From the NCBI GenBank assembly GCA_003225055.1, contig QIAU01000148.1:1-64000 (forward strand): a DNA stretch of 64,000 nt, written 5' to 3'. How positions within the stretch are numbered: position 1 is the first letter of the stretch; the number at the start of each line of letters is the position of its first letter. The notes below the pieces were generated by a model that searched no databases, was not told where the DNA came from, and worked only from the letters and a program-made list of their open reading frames with translations. Shown here piece by piece: positions 8,615 through 16,503 of this stretch. The DNA comes from Acidobacteriota bacterium (GTDB lineage: Bacteria > Acidobacteriota > Terriglobia > Terriglobales > Acidobacteriaceae). The position numbers were made by a program, and so were the translations under genes.

Positions 8615-9670
8615 ATGTTTGGATTCGGATCGAAATCGATAGTTGGCCTGGATGTGGGCTCCTCCAGCATCAAGGCGGTGGAGCTGAAGCGCACCCGGGC
8701 GGGCATTGAGGTCGCACACCTGGGGCTGGAACCCCTGGCGTCCGATATCGTTGTGGACTCGATGATCGTGGACTCGGGCACCGTCTCCAGCGCCATCTCG
8801 AAGCTGTTCGCGGAGAACCAGATCAAAACCAAAGCCGTGGCGACGGCCGTCAGCGGCCACTCGGTGATTGTGAAGCGCATCCCGCTGCCTTCGATGAGCG
8901 ACCAGGAATTGTCGGAAGCGATTCCCAAGGAAGCGGCGCAGCACATTCCCTTTGATCTGGCGGACGTGAACCTGGATTACCAGATTCTTTCCGAAGACGC
9001 CAGCAGCCCGACCATGGATGTCCTGCTCGTGGCCGTCAAGAAAGACAAGATTTTGAATTACACCAACGTACTCTCGATGGCGGGCAAGACGCCGGCTATT
9101 GTGGACATCGACTCCCTCGCCCTGCAGAACTGCTACGAATACAACTACGAGCCCGCCCCCGGGCAAGTCGTAGCGCTGCTCAATCTGGGCGCCAGCGTGA
9201 TGAACATCAACATCGTAAAAGGCACGACCCCGTTGTTCCCGCGAGACGTCAGCGTCGGCGGGCACCAGTACACCGACTCGCTGCAGAAGGAACTCGACTT
9301 GAGTTTTGAGGATGCCGAGGCGCTGAAGCTGGGCAGGAAGGTGGGCACGGTCAGCGAAGACGCCAAGACGCCTATCCTGCAGCAGGTGACCGAAATCATC
9401 GTGCTGGAAATTCAGAAGACTTTCGACTTCTTCCGCGCCAGTGCAGCGGGAGAGCACATCGAGAAGATTTATCTGGCCGGAGGTTCCTCCAAGGTTCCGG
9501 GATTGGTAGAGGCGCTGCGCCAGGAGTTTTCCCTGCCGGTAGAGATCTTCAATCCGTTCCAGAAGATCATGCCGCCCGCAGATGGAATGTCGGCGGATTT
9601 GATCGAGCAGAACGCCGGCCAAATGGCCGTCGCCGTGGGCTTGGCCCTGAGGAGCTTTGACGATCTATGA
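8615..9670 (+). CDS. pilM: Type IV pilus assembly protein PilM
   Basis: A cytoplasmic actin/FtsA-like ATPase of 351 aa that binds the N-terminus of PilN and anchors the pilus alignment complex. The first nucleotide-binding motif is visible as VGLDVGSSSIKAVELKR (about residues 9-25), a second phosphate motif as ALLNLGASVMNINIV (about 188-202) and an adenosine motif as IYLAGGSSKVPGL (about 284-296). The start ATG 8615 gives the canonical MFGFGSKS beginning. It overlaps pilN by four bases, as expected for co-translated partners. Confidence 0.96.
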   Translation: MFGFGSKSIVGLDVGSSSIKAVELKRTRAGIEVAHLGLEPLASDIVVDSMIVDSGTVSSAISKLFAENQIKTKAVATAVSGHSVIVKRIPLPSMSDQELSEAIPKEAAQHIPFDLADVNLDYQILSEDASSPTMDVLLVAVKKDKILNYTNVLSMAGKTPAIVDIDSLALQNCYEYNYEPAPGQVVALLNLGASVMNINIVKGTTPLFPRDVSVGGHQYTDSLQKELDLSFEDAEALKLGRKVGTVSEDAKTPILQQVTEIIVLEIQKTFDFFRASAAGEHIEKIYLAGGSSKVPGLVEALRQEFSLPVEIFNPFQKIMPPADGMSADLIEQNAGQMAVAVGLALRSFDDL

Positions 9671-10251
9671 TTCGAATCAACCTGCTGGGTTCACCCAAAC
9701 CGAAAAACAAGCGCGGCTCTCCGGCCGTCGTCGAAATGAACATCGGCGGCGGGGTCAGCCCGGCGATTAAAGTGGCGGCCGTACTGTTCGTTGCGGCTGT
9801 GCTCAATGCCGGCTACTGGTACCGCCTGGACAGCCAGAAGCAGAAGATCGCCAAGCAGATGGCCGTCGCCACCCGCCAGAACCAGGAGCTGTCTCAGGTC
9901 AAGGCCCGCTACCTGGAGCGGCAGCGCCAGGCGGAGAACTATAAGCGCCGCGTGGACGTGATTGATCAGCTGCGGGCGAACCAGAGCGGCCCGGTCAATC
10001 TTCTGAACATGGTCGGCAGCACGGTCAACAACACCGAGGCGGTGTGGCTTAACACCATGAAAGACGAGGGCAACGCGATCAATATTGAAGGTTTGGCCCT
10101 GAGCCAGGACGCAGTGGCCAACCTGATCACGAATCTGCAAAAGACTGGTTTCTTCCGGAACATCGAGATCAAGGAAACCTATCAAGACGAGTCCGTGAAA
10201 GACATGCAGGCGTTCCTGTTCACCTTGTCCTGCGAGAAAGGCAAGTCCTAG
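9667..10251 (+). CDS. pilN: Type IV pilus assembly protein PilN
   Basis: A bitopic inner-membrane protein of 194 aa. The conserved cytoplasmic N-terminus MIRINLLG is the PilM-binding peptide. A transmembrane helix follows at about residues 35-52, then a coiled coil (about 55-105) and a periplasmic ferredoxin-like domain with WLNTMKDEGNAINIEGLA. It starts inside the pilM stop (ATGA) and is followed after 12 nt by pilO, its heterodimer partner. Confidence 0.95.
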   Translation: MIRINLLGSPKPKNKRGSPAVVEMNIGGGVSPAIKVAAVLFVAAVLNAGYWYRLDSQKQKIAKQMAVATRQNQELSQVKARYLERQRQAENYKRRVDVIDQLRANQSGPVNLLNMVGSTVNNTEAVWLNTMKDEGNAINIEGLALSQDAVANLITNLQKTGFFRNIEIKETYQDESVKDMQAFLFTLSCEKGKS

Positions 10252-10263
10252 AGGCTGGAAACT

Positions 10264-10887
10264 ATGGGGACCTTCACCGATCTGTCAGATATCAAGCAAT
10301 GGGGGATATTGGTTCTAGGCGCCGGGGTGCTCTCCGCGGCTCTGTACTTCACTATGTTCAAGAGCCAGGTGGACGCCAACCAGCAAGCGCAACAGCAATT
10401 GGATGCCAAAATGCGCGAGAACGCGGAGCTGGAAGCCTATCGTCCCAAGCTGGCGGAAATCGATCGGCAGCTCGCCAGCCTGAAACAGCAATTGGAAATT
10501 GAGCGTCGCATCGTGCCGGACGAAAAGGACGCGGACGATTTCATCCGTATGATGACGGCCGAAGCCATGAAAGCCGGCATCGAAGTCCGCCGTTTCACGG
10601 CCAAGCCGATCGCCAACAAGGATTTTTATACCGAGCTTCCCTTCGAACTGGAAGTCGACGGCCCGTATTACTCGATGCTGAATTTCTTCGATCGGGTAGG
10701 CAAGTTGGAGCGGATCGTGAATGTGTCGGGGCTGCTGGTGGCAACGAAGAACAAGCCGCAGGAAGCTAAGGTCAAGCACACCTATAACTACGCGGCCGGC
10801 GAGAGCGTTGTGGCGACCTGTACGGCAACGACTTTCTTCAGTCATGACTTGGTGCCGCCCGCAAGCGCGCCGGCAGCAAGGCGGTAA
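10264..10887 (+). CDS. pilO: Type IV pilus assembly protein PilO
   Basis: A 207-aa inner-membrane protein pairing with PilN. It has a short cytoplasmic N-terminus, one transmembrane helix at about residues 16-35, a coiled coil (about 37-85, rich in Gln/Glu) and a periplasmic domain with YTELPFELEVDGPYYSMLNF, which is characteristic of PilO. ATG 10264 follows a GAGG-containing spacer. It lies between pilN and pilP in the standard order. Confidence 0.95.
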   Translation: MGTFTDLSDIKQWGILVLGAGVLSAALYFTMFKSQVDANQQAQQQLDAKMRENAELEAYRPKLAEIDRQLASLKQQLEIERRIVPDEKDADDFIRMMTAEAMKAGIEVRRFTAKPIANKDFYTELPFELEVDGPYYSMLNFFDRVGKLERIVNVSGLLVATKNKPQEAKVKHTYNYAAGESVVATCTATTFFSHDLVPPASAPAARR

Positions 10888-10896
10888 GGGAAACGT

Positions 10897-11919
10897 ATGA
10901 AGCTGACGACAGGCATTCTTCTGACGACGATGATGATGATGACGGGCGCTGCCTTTGGGCAGAATCCCAACCTCATCCAGAGCACGCAGGACAAACTCAA
11001 CGCGGCCGAGCAGCAGAAGGTGGCGAAAGAGAATGAAGCGCTGGGTACGCCCCAATCGCAGAGCCAGACTTCGGCCAAGCCCGGCGCCAAGCCGTCTCCT
11101 GCGGGCGCGAAGGCAGCTCCTAAGGCCGCCAAGCCCTTGATCAGGGTGGCACCGGCAACAAAGTCTCCGGTTACGGCAGCGAAGCCCGCTACACCGACAA
11201 GCAAGCCCGCTGGCCCGCCGACCAGGACTGTCGTCGTAGCCGCCAAACCGGCCGCACCAGAAACCAAGCCGGCTGCCATGGCGAAACCGGCGGTTCAGGG
11301 GACCAAAGCTGCCGCTAAGCCAGCCACTGCTGCGGACAAGAAGGATAACAAGACTGCGCAAGTTGCTCCCAGCAAGCCGGCGCCGACCAGAATCGCGGTT
11401 CTGCCGGTGGCGCCCTTGCCCCAGCAAGGTGCTCAGAAGACAGCTTCCGCTGCCAAGAAGCCGGCGGCCAAAGCGGCCACACCGTTTGCTCCACATAAGG
11501 CAGCCAAGGAACCGCCTAAACCGGCTCCGGCTGCAACCAGCCAGGCTGCCTCCAAAGAGGGGGCCGCGGCTGAGACGCCCAAGGCGAAAAAGATCATCAC
11601 TGCCGAAGGGCGTCGCGATCCTTTCGTCAGCCCGGTTGTTTCTCGTGCTACCGGTCCGGTTTGCAGCGTGGGGAAACGCTGCCTGGCCATCGATCAGATC
11701 CTGGTGCGCGGGGTGGTCAAGTCTGAGACCGGCATGATCGCGGTGGTGGTCAACTCCATGAATAAGGCATATTTCCTCAAGGAAAATGACCCGGTATTCA
11801 ACGGATATGTCCTGCGCATCACCGGCGATTCGGTGGTCTTCAAAGAGACTTACCAGGATCGTTTGGGCAAGGAACTGACGCGCGAGGTCGTGAAGAAGCT
11901 TACGACGCCGGCTGTCTAA
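10897..11919 (+). CDS. pilP: Type IV pilus assembly protein PilP with long linker
   Basis: 340 aa, about twice the usual PilP length. The N-terminus is a cleavable-type signal (a Met/Thr-rich core ending TGAAFGQ) with no lipobox Cys, although PilP is a lipoprotein in Proteobacteria. Residues about 35-225 are a low-complexity Ala/Pro/Lys linker. The conserved PilP domain is at the C-terminus (about 230-335): EGRRDPFVSPV, CLAIDQILVRGVV, AYFLKENDPVFNGYVLRI. It links PilNO to the secretin PilQ. The long linker could span a thicker periplasm (inference). It starts 9 nt after pilO. Confidence 0.9.
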   Translation: MKLTTGILLTTMMMMTGAAFGQNPNLIQSTQDKLNAAEQQKVAKENEALGTPQSQSQTSAKPGAKPSPAGAKAAPKAAKPLIRVAPATKSPVTAAKPATPTSKPAGPPTRTVVVAAKPAAPETKPAAMAKPAVQGTKAAAKPATAADKKDNKTAQVAPSKPAPTRIAVLPVAPLPQQGAQKTASAAKKPAAKAATPFAPHKAAKEPPKPAPAATSQAASKEGAAAETPKAKKIITAEGRRDPFVSPVVSRATGPVCSVGKRCLAIDQILVRGVVKSETGMIAVVVNSMNKAYFLKENDPVFNGYVLRITGDSVVFKETYQDRLGKELTREVVKKLTTPAV

Positions 11920-12008
11920 GCGGCACGGGTGCGGCCGAAGAACCGCAAGAACGGAATTGAAAGACACGTCGCGAGCCAAAACGGCCCGCGCGTGTGGGGA
12001 GAGGGGAA

Positions 12009-14123
12009 ATGCGAAAGCAACTGCTGGCAATTATGCTACCGCTGCTGATCGTAAGCTGGATGGTGGCGGCTGAGACCGAAAGCACGTCAGGCACAGGTAC
12101 GGTGGCCCAGGCGGCAAGCAAGCGCGCTGCGCTGAAGCACGTAGACGTGGTGCGCGGGGACAACGAGATCAGCATCGAGATCACCGCCGTGGGCGATGTG
12201 ACTCCGAAGCTGAGCACGTTGGACCGGCCCAATCGCGTGATCCTGGACCTGCCCAACACAGTGGCCGTGACCTCCAGGCGTCAGATCGCCGTCGACAGCG
12301 ACGGCGTCAAGATGGTGCGCGTGGGGATGGATGGCCAAGTGCCGCCGACCACCCGGGTTGTCGTCGATGTGGAACAGGCCATTAAGTGTGACCTGGTGCC
12401 GGACGGCGACAAGCTGGTGCTCAAGCTGCACACCAACGAATTCGTGGCCAAGGCAGCCCCCGCTCACAAAGCGGCCAAGCCGGCGGCGCCTCGACTGGTG
12501 ACGGTCAGCCAGCCGGTTCCGACCGTGAGCGCGCCCAAGCCGGCAGAGGAAAAGAAGCTGGTGACAAGCGTTCCGGCGACTACCCGATCGGCGAACGACT
12601 TTGTTTTCGTCGAGCCGTCGTATCAGCCCAAGCCCAGCGCCGCTGAGGCGAAAAAGCCGGTTGTAATCGAACCCTCGGTCCGGGCCGGGGAAGCCGCTGC
12701 CAAGTTTGGTGACAAACCCGCCGCCGAACTGTTGCCCAAGCCCAGCGCTTCTCTCGAAGCCCCGGGACAGGCCGCGAACGCTCCCCAGCCGGCCGTCAAC
12801 ATGGCTGCCGAGCAGAAGTCGCAGATAGGACAGCACAACTTGAACGGTCCCAAGTACACGGGCGAGCCGATTTCGGTCAACCTGAAGGATGTGGATCTGA
12901 AAGACTTCTTCCGCCTGATTCATGAAATCAGCGGACTCAACGTGGTCCTCGATCCCAATGTAAAAGGCACGCTGACCATCGTGCTCGATGACGTGCCATG
13001 GGATCAGGCCCTCGATATCGTTCTGAAGAACAACGATCTTTCTCGCCAGCTCGAAGGCAACGTTCTGCGTATCGCTACGGTCGAGACGCTGAAGAAGGAA
13101 GCAGAGGGTCGCCGGGCGCAGGTCGAAGCCGAAGCTCTGGCGGTGGAAAAAGTCTCGGTGACGCGCTTCCTGAGCTATGCGCACGCCAAGGACGTGGTGC
13201 CTACGGTAAAGAATTTCCTGAGCCAGCGCGGTGACGTGATCGCCGATGAGCGCACCAATGCTCTGATCATCCAGGACATTCCCAACGTAATGCCGCCGAT
13301 CGATCGGCTTCTGCAGCAGTTAGACCGCAAGACGCAGGAGGTCGAGATCGAGGCGCGCGTAGTTGCGGCGACCCGCAGCTTTGCCCGCGATATCGGTACC
13401 CAGCTCGGTCTGGGTTGGGGCAACTCGGCCACGACCGTGGGTGGCGCCGGCGCCGTAGGAACTTCTCCGGTTGGAGTCTTTGGCCTCCAGCCACAATACA
13501 CGATCGTTGGTACGCAAGCGCCAGGCGGAAGCACCTTGACACAAATTCCGCTGTTTTCGAACCTGGGGGTAACCAGCCCGTCCAGCGGATTCAGCTTCCT
13601 GAACTTCAGCCGCAAGTACCAGATCGACGCGATCCTCACCATGGCCGAATCGCGTGGCTTGTTGAAGATCCTGTCGCGTCCGCGCGTGGTAACGCAGAAC
13701 AACATCCAGGCGCTGGTACGGCAGGGCGTACGCGTCCCCATCGTGACCCAGGCTCAGTTGGGCGGACCGCCCACCGTGACTTATGTAGACGCGTTCCTGC
13801 GGCTGACGGTTACTCCGCAGATCACGTCGGAGAACACGATCTTCCTGAACGTCGACGTGGAGAATACGACGCCTGACTTCGGACGCACCGTGCAGGGTAA
13901 CCCGACTCTGATCACGCAGCAGGCCACCACCCAGGTCCTCGTGACCGACGGTGGCACGGTGGTGATTGGCGGGGTTATCCAGACTCAGAACAGCGTGAAC
14001 GTTTCGCAGGTGCCTCTGCTGGGCAACATCCCGGCCCTGGGCAACCTGTTTAAGCGGCGCAGCGTCAGCACCTCGAACCAGGAGCTGATCTTCTTCATCA
14101 CGCCACGCATCATTCAGACATAG
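12009..14123 (+). CDS. pilQ: Type IV pilus secretin PilQ
   Basis: The outer-membrane secretin channel for the pilus, 704 aa. In order it has a signal peptide (residues 1-20), one AMIN peptidoglycan-binding domain (about 35-130, with LDRPNRVILDLPNTV), a Pro/Ala/Lys linker, a secretin-TonB N-domain (about 283-350, VNLKDVDLKDFFRLI), an N1/KH-like domain and the secretin barrel (about 440-704, with GGTVVIGGV and VPLLGNIPALGNLFKRR). ATG 12009 is preferred to an upstream GTG because it begins MRKQLLAIMLP, a signal peptide. It is the last gene of the operon. Confidence 0.96.
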   Translation: MRKQLLAIMLPLLIVSWMVAAETESTSGTGTVAQAASKRAALKHVDVVRGDNEISIEITAVGDVTPKLSTLDRPNRVILDLPNTVAVTSRRQIAVDSDGVKMVRVGMDGQVPPTTRVVVDVEQAIKCDLVPDGDKLVLKLHTNEFVAKAAPAHKAAKPAAPRLVTVSQPVPTVSAPKPAEEKKLVTSVPATTRSANDFVFVEPSYQPKPSAAEAKKPVVIEPSVRAGEAAAKFGDKPAAELLPKPSASLEAPGQAANAPQPAVNMAAEQKSQIGQHNLNGPKYTGEPISVNLKDVDLKDFFRLIHEISGLNVVLDPNVKGTLTIVLDDVPWDQALDIVLKNNDLSRQLEGNVLRIATVETLKKEAEGRRAQVEAEALAVEKVSVTRFLSYAHAKDVVPTVKNFLSQRGDVIADERTNALIIQDIPNVMPPIDRLLQQLDRKTQEVEIEARVVAATRSFARDIGTQLGLGWGNSATTVGGAGAVGTSPVGVFGLQPQYTIVGTQAPGGSTLTQIPLFSNLGVTSPSSGFSFLNFSRKYQIDAILTMAESRGLLKILSRPRVVTQNNIQALVRQGVRVPIVTQAQLGGPPTVTYVDAFLRLTVTPQITSENTIFLNVDVENTTPDFGRTVQGNPTLITQQATTQVLVTDGGTVVIGGVIQTQNSVNVSQVPLLGNIPALGNLFKRRSVSTSNQELIFFITPRIIQT

Positions 14124-14150
14124 CCCGTTTAACGAGTTGCAGTAAGACCG

Positions 14151-14202
14151 CCGCCGGAACGTCCTGAAGAAGCTCTGAGGGATCCGGCGGTTCGTCTTTT
14201 TT
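14151..14202 (+). terminator. Rho-independent terminator after pilQ
   Basis: CCGCCGGA (14151-14158) pairs with TCCGGCGG (14183-14190) and is followed by TTCGTCTTTTTT. The loop is long (24 nt) but the position right after pilQ fits operon termination. Confidence 0.6.
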
Positions 14203-14224
14203 GACCAACCGCCGTGCGGTCGTC

Positions 14225-14345
14225 CACTTCATGCCGTCATCCTGAGGGCCGCTAGAGCTAGACCAGGGCCCGGCAAGCCGGCCCGGAGCGACACCGAGCA
14301 CCGTGAGCTGGAGTCGAAGGGATCGGGCGTACAGAACTTGGACGG
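14225..14345. repeat. Intergenic repeat fragment with GTCATCCTGAG
   Basis: CCGTCATCCTGAGGGCCGCTAGAG begins a stretch resembling the left arm of the dispersed element seen at 22701-22808. The rest (GGAGTCGAAGGGATCGGGCG) also resembles the arms. It lies between the pilQ terminator and the 3' end of the minus-strand PstS-like gene. Confidence 0.45.
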
Positions 14346-14366
14346 CGGAACCGGTCGGCCCACGGC

Positions 14367-14876
14367 CTACTTACCCGAGCGCTGCACGCGAAGCTTGTAT
14401 TCCTTGTCATCGGGCAGGCGCCCGTCGATTCGAACCACCTTGACGGAGGAATCGGCGTCGGCGGCGCGCACGTATCCAATCGCGCCGGGCACGTTAAAGA
14501 CGAATTTGCGCACCTCGACCGGAGTCGCCAGGGTCTTGGGCGAGACAAACACCTCGCCCGTGAACAGGCCGTGTATAAAGTGGTTGCTCAAATCATTCTC
14601 ATTCATGTGGTAGATGTCGCGCAGCATGGTCTTCCGTTCCGGTCCAGGATCCATCATAACCAGCGTGATGCGCCGGCCGTTTGTCCAGTGGCTCTTTTCA
14701 CCCAAAAAGACTTTGCGCAGTTCAGCAGAAGAAAGGTTTTCCACCGGGTTTGATTGATTGACGATGATGGCCAGGCCCTCCTCCGATGCCGTTTGTCCCT
14801 GAGCTAGGCTGGGCAAAACCTCAAACAGCGAGACGGCCGCCACGAACAGGAACAGGACGCGCGCTCGACGGTGCAT
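14367..14876 (-). CDS. Small PstS-like periplasmic binding protein
   Basis: 169 aa with a signal peptide (about 1-27, ending SLAQGQ). The mature part begins AIIVNQSNPVENLSSAELRKVFLGE, typical of the PBP-like domain of phosphate-binding (PstS-type) proteins. NNH-like contacts and VRKFVFNVPGAIGYV also match. It is much shorter than true PstS (about 300 aa) and no pstCAB genes are present, so transport is unlikely. Such stand-alone PBP-like proteins usually sit beside porins, and here it ends the minus-strand pair with the porin-like gene 14 nt upstream, consistent with an operon. Confidence 0.78.
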   Translation of the reverse strand: MHRRARVLFLFVAAVSLFEVLPSLAQGQTASEEGLAIIVNQSNPVENLSSAELRKVFLGEKSHWTNGRRITLVMMDPGPERKTMLRDIYHMNENDLSNHFIHGLFTGEVFVSPKTLATPVEVRKFVFNVPGAIGYVRAADADSSVKVVRIDGRLPDDKEYKLRVQRSGK

Positions 14877-14890
14877 CTTCGTACCTTCTC

Positions 14891-16192
14891 TCAGAAAGTA
14901 AAGCCGAGCTGGAGAGCTAGCCCGCTAATTGCTTGCTGATTCCGCAATAGCGTGTAGTCGTACTGCAACTTTACGGCGACCGACTCGCTGGCATCGTAGC
15001 GCAGGCCGGCCGAGGGCCCGTGTCGCAGGCCGACTGGCGCGTTGTAAACCGGCCCGAAAATCGGCTCGTGGTCCGGGGCGTTCACGTACTGATAACGAAA
15101 GTACGGCCGATAGGAGCCGAAACGTTTTGAAACTTGGCTATAGAAACCGGGGGTCTGAAAAACACGGGACAGTCCCTCGGGTGCATGGCGGATCACCAGT
15201 GCCTCGTTGAGCCACTCGAAGTTGGGCCGCACAATTACCCCGTAGGCGTCAAGGATGGTCTCGCCGATTCTGCTCTGGTTGAGGGGCGTCAGGACATCGC
15301 GATAGCCGGAAAATCCCACCTGCAACCCGCGAATTTTTTCCGGGCGCACGAACAGCGCCAGGTTGAATGCCTTGAGATTGTTCTCATCGACCAGGTTTTG
15401 CACGGCTTCGGCGCGGGCAGAACTTGAAGCGCGCCCATTGCCGACTTCCGCCACGTAGTGCAATCCCAGAGAACCTGACGGTATCAACCCTGTCGCTGAT
15501 ACCCCGACGTTGTGGATCGGCAAGATCCCGCCCTTATCTTCGAACTCAAATAGAAGAGGCCGGCCGGTGGCGGTCTGCAGCCACGTGCTGTGGTGATAAG
15601 CAGTGTTGTAATACCCGATAGCCGTGTGATACCGCCCCGCAGACAGGTTGAAATAATCATTGGGAGAATACTGCAGGAGCAGGCGCTCCACATCCACGCC
15701 AACCGCGTTGTCCGGCCCGGCCTCAAAGACAATTTCGCTCAGGAACCTGAATTTCTCTGAAACATCGGACGTGACAAACAGGTTCAGCTGTCCCAAGCTG
15801 AAGGAGGTCGTGTCGCCTTTTCGGTTGTCGCCGTGGTAAGTGACGTCGCCGAACCCCCGTATGTGCAGCAGGGTCTTGCTCAGGTCCATTCTCTCCGGCT
15901 CAACCGTCGCAGGCATGGGTTCAGGGGGCGAAGGTGCTTGCGCAGTGGTTTCGGTGGTGGCGGGCCGCTTGGCCCCTTCTAATTGCGCGACTCGGGCTTC
16001 CAATCGATCGATCCGTTCCATCAGCGTTTGTATGGTCTGCTGGTCCGGATGGGGCGGGTCCGCGGCCGGCTGAGCGGACAAAGCACCGGCACTCGCCAGA
16101 ATTACGATGAGCAGAGAAACCATGGGCATTGCAGTTATCCGGAGCTCTGGTGCGAGCAGGATTTTGACGGTTAGGAACTTCCGAAGCTTCAT
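14891..16192 (-). CDS. Porin-like outer-membrane beta-barrel protein
   Basis: 433 aa. A signal peptide (with a rather long basic N-region, ending ALSAQ near residue 40) is followed by a short coiled coil (QTIQTLMERIDRLEARVAQLEG), a Pro/Ala linker, and a barrel of alternating strands rich in Tyr/Phe/Gly ending in LQLGFTF, a C-terminal Phe as recognised by the Bam machinery. The coiled coil suggests a trimer. ATG 16192 has GGAGG at the proper distance. It resembles phosphate-selective or carbohydrate porins, and the paired PBP-like gene hints at anions, but the substrate is unknown. Confidence 0.8.
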   Translation of the reverse strand: MKLRKFLTVKILLAPELRITAMPMVSLLIVILASAGALSAQPAADPPHPDQQTIQTLMERIDRLEARVAQLEGAKRPATTETTAQAPSPPEPMPATVEPERMDLSKTLLHIRGFGDVTYHGDNRKGDTTSFSLGQLNLFVTSDVSEKFRFLSEIVFEAGPDNAVGVDVERLLLQYSPNDYFNLSAGRYHTAIGYYNTAYHHSTWLQTATGRPLLFEFEDKGGILPIHNVGVSATGLIPSGSLGLHYVAEVGNGRASSSARAEAVQNLVDENNLKAFNLALFVRPEKIRGLQVGFSGYRDVLTPLNQSRIGETILDAYGVIVRPNFEWLNEALVIRHAPEGLSRVFQTPGFYSQVSKRFGSYRPYFRYQYVNAPDHEPIFGPVYNAPVGLRHGPSAGLRYDASESVAVKLQYDYTLLRNQQAISGLALQLGFTF

Positions 16193-16503
16193 TGCTTCCT
16201 CCGTAAGAGAGCTCAGCGAGCCGCAATCGTGATCGGCGTTCTAAAACCTCGAAACCATTCGCGGGTAACCAGTCCCGCCGAACACACCTGTGCGACTTGC
16301 ACCTTGCGAGCTAGCATCCGAAAACTTGGGTCCCGACAGCGAAAGAAATGATGGGTGGATTCCACCCCTGGGGAAGGGATTCGAAATCTACGTCACAATC
16401 AACGCAAAAGCCGCCAGCAAAAACACGACGCGGAGGCGAATGATAACCTTGCTGCCGCCATGGAATCAAGGTAATTAGCGAATGCGGCTTGCCTCCGGGG
16501 AGT
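16193..16503. other. Intergenic region between kinase and porin genes
   Basis: About 310 bases 5' of the porin-like gene and 3' of the kinase gene, both on the minus strand. It should hold the porin promoter and the kinase terminator; I see only a short inverted word (GGGTGGATTCCACCC, near 16354-16368) and no gene. Confidence 0.4.

Noticed and set aside
10315-12030. A long minus-strand open frame (571 codons) across pilO and pilP
   Set aside because: It mirrors the Ala/Lys/Pro-rich codon pattern of pilP, has no domain or SD and runs antisense to clear pilus genes.
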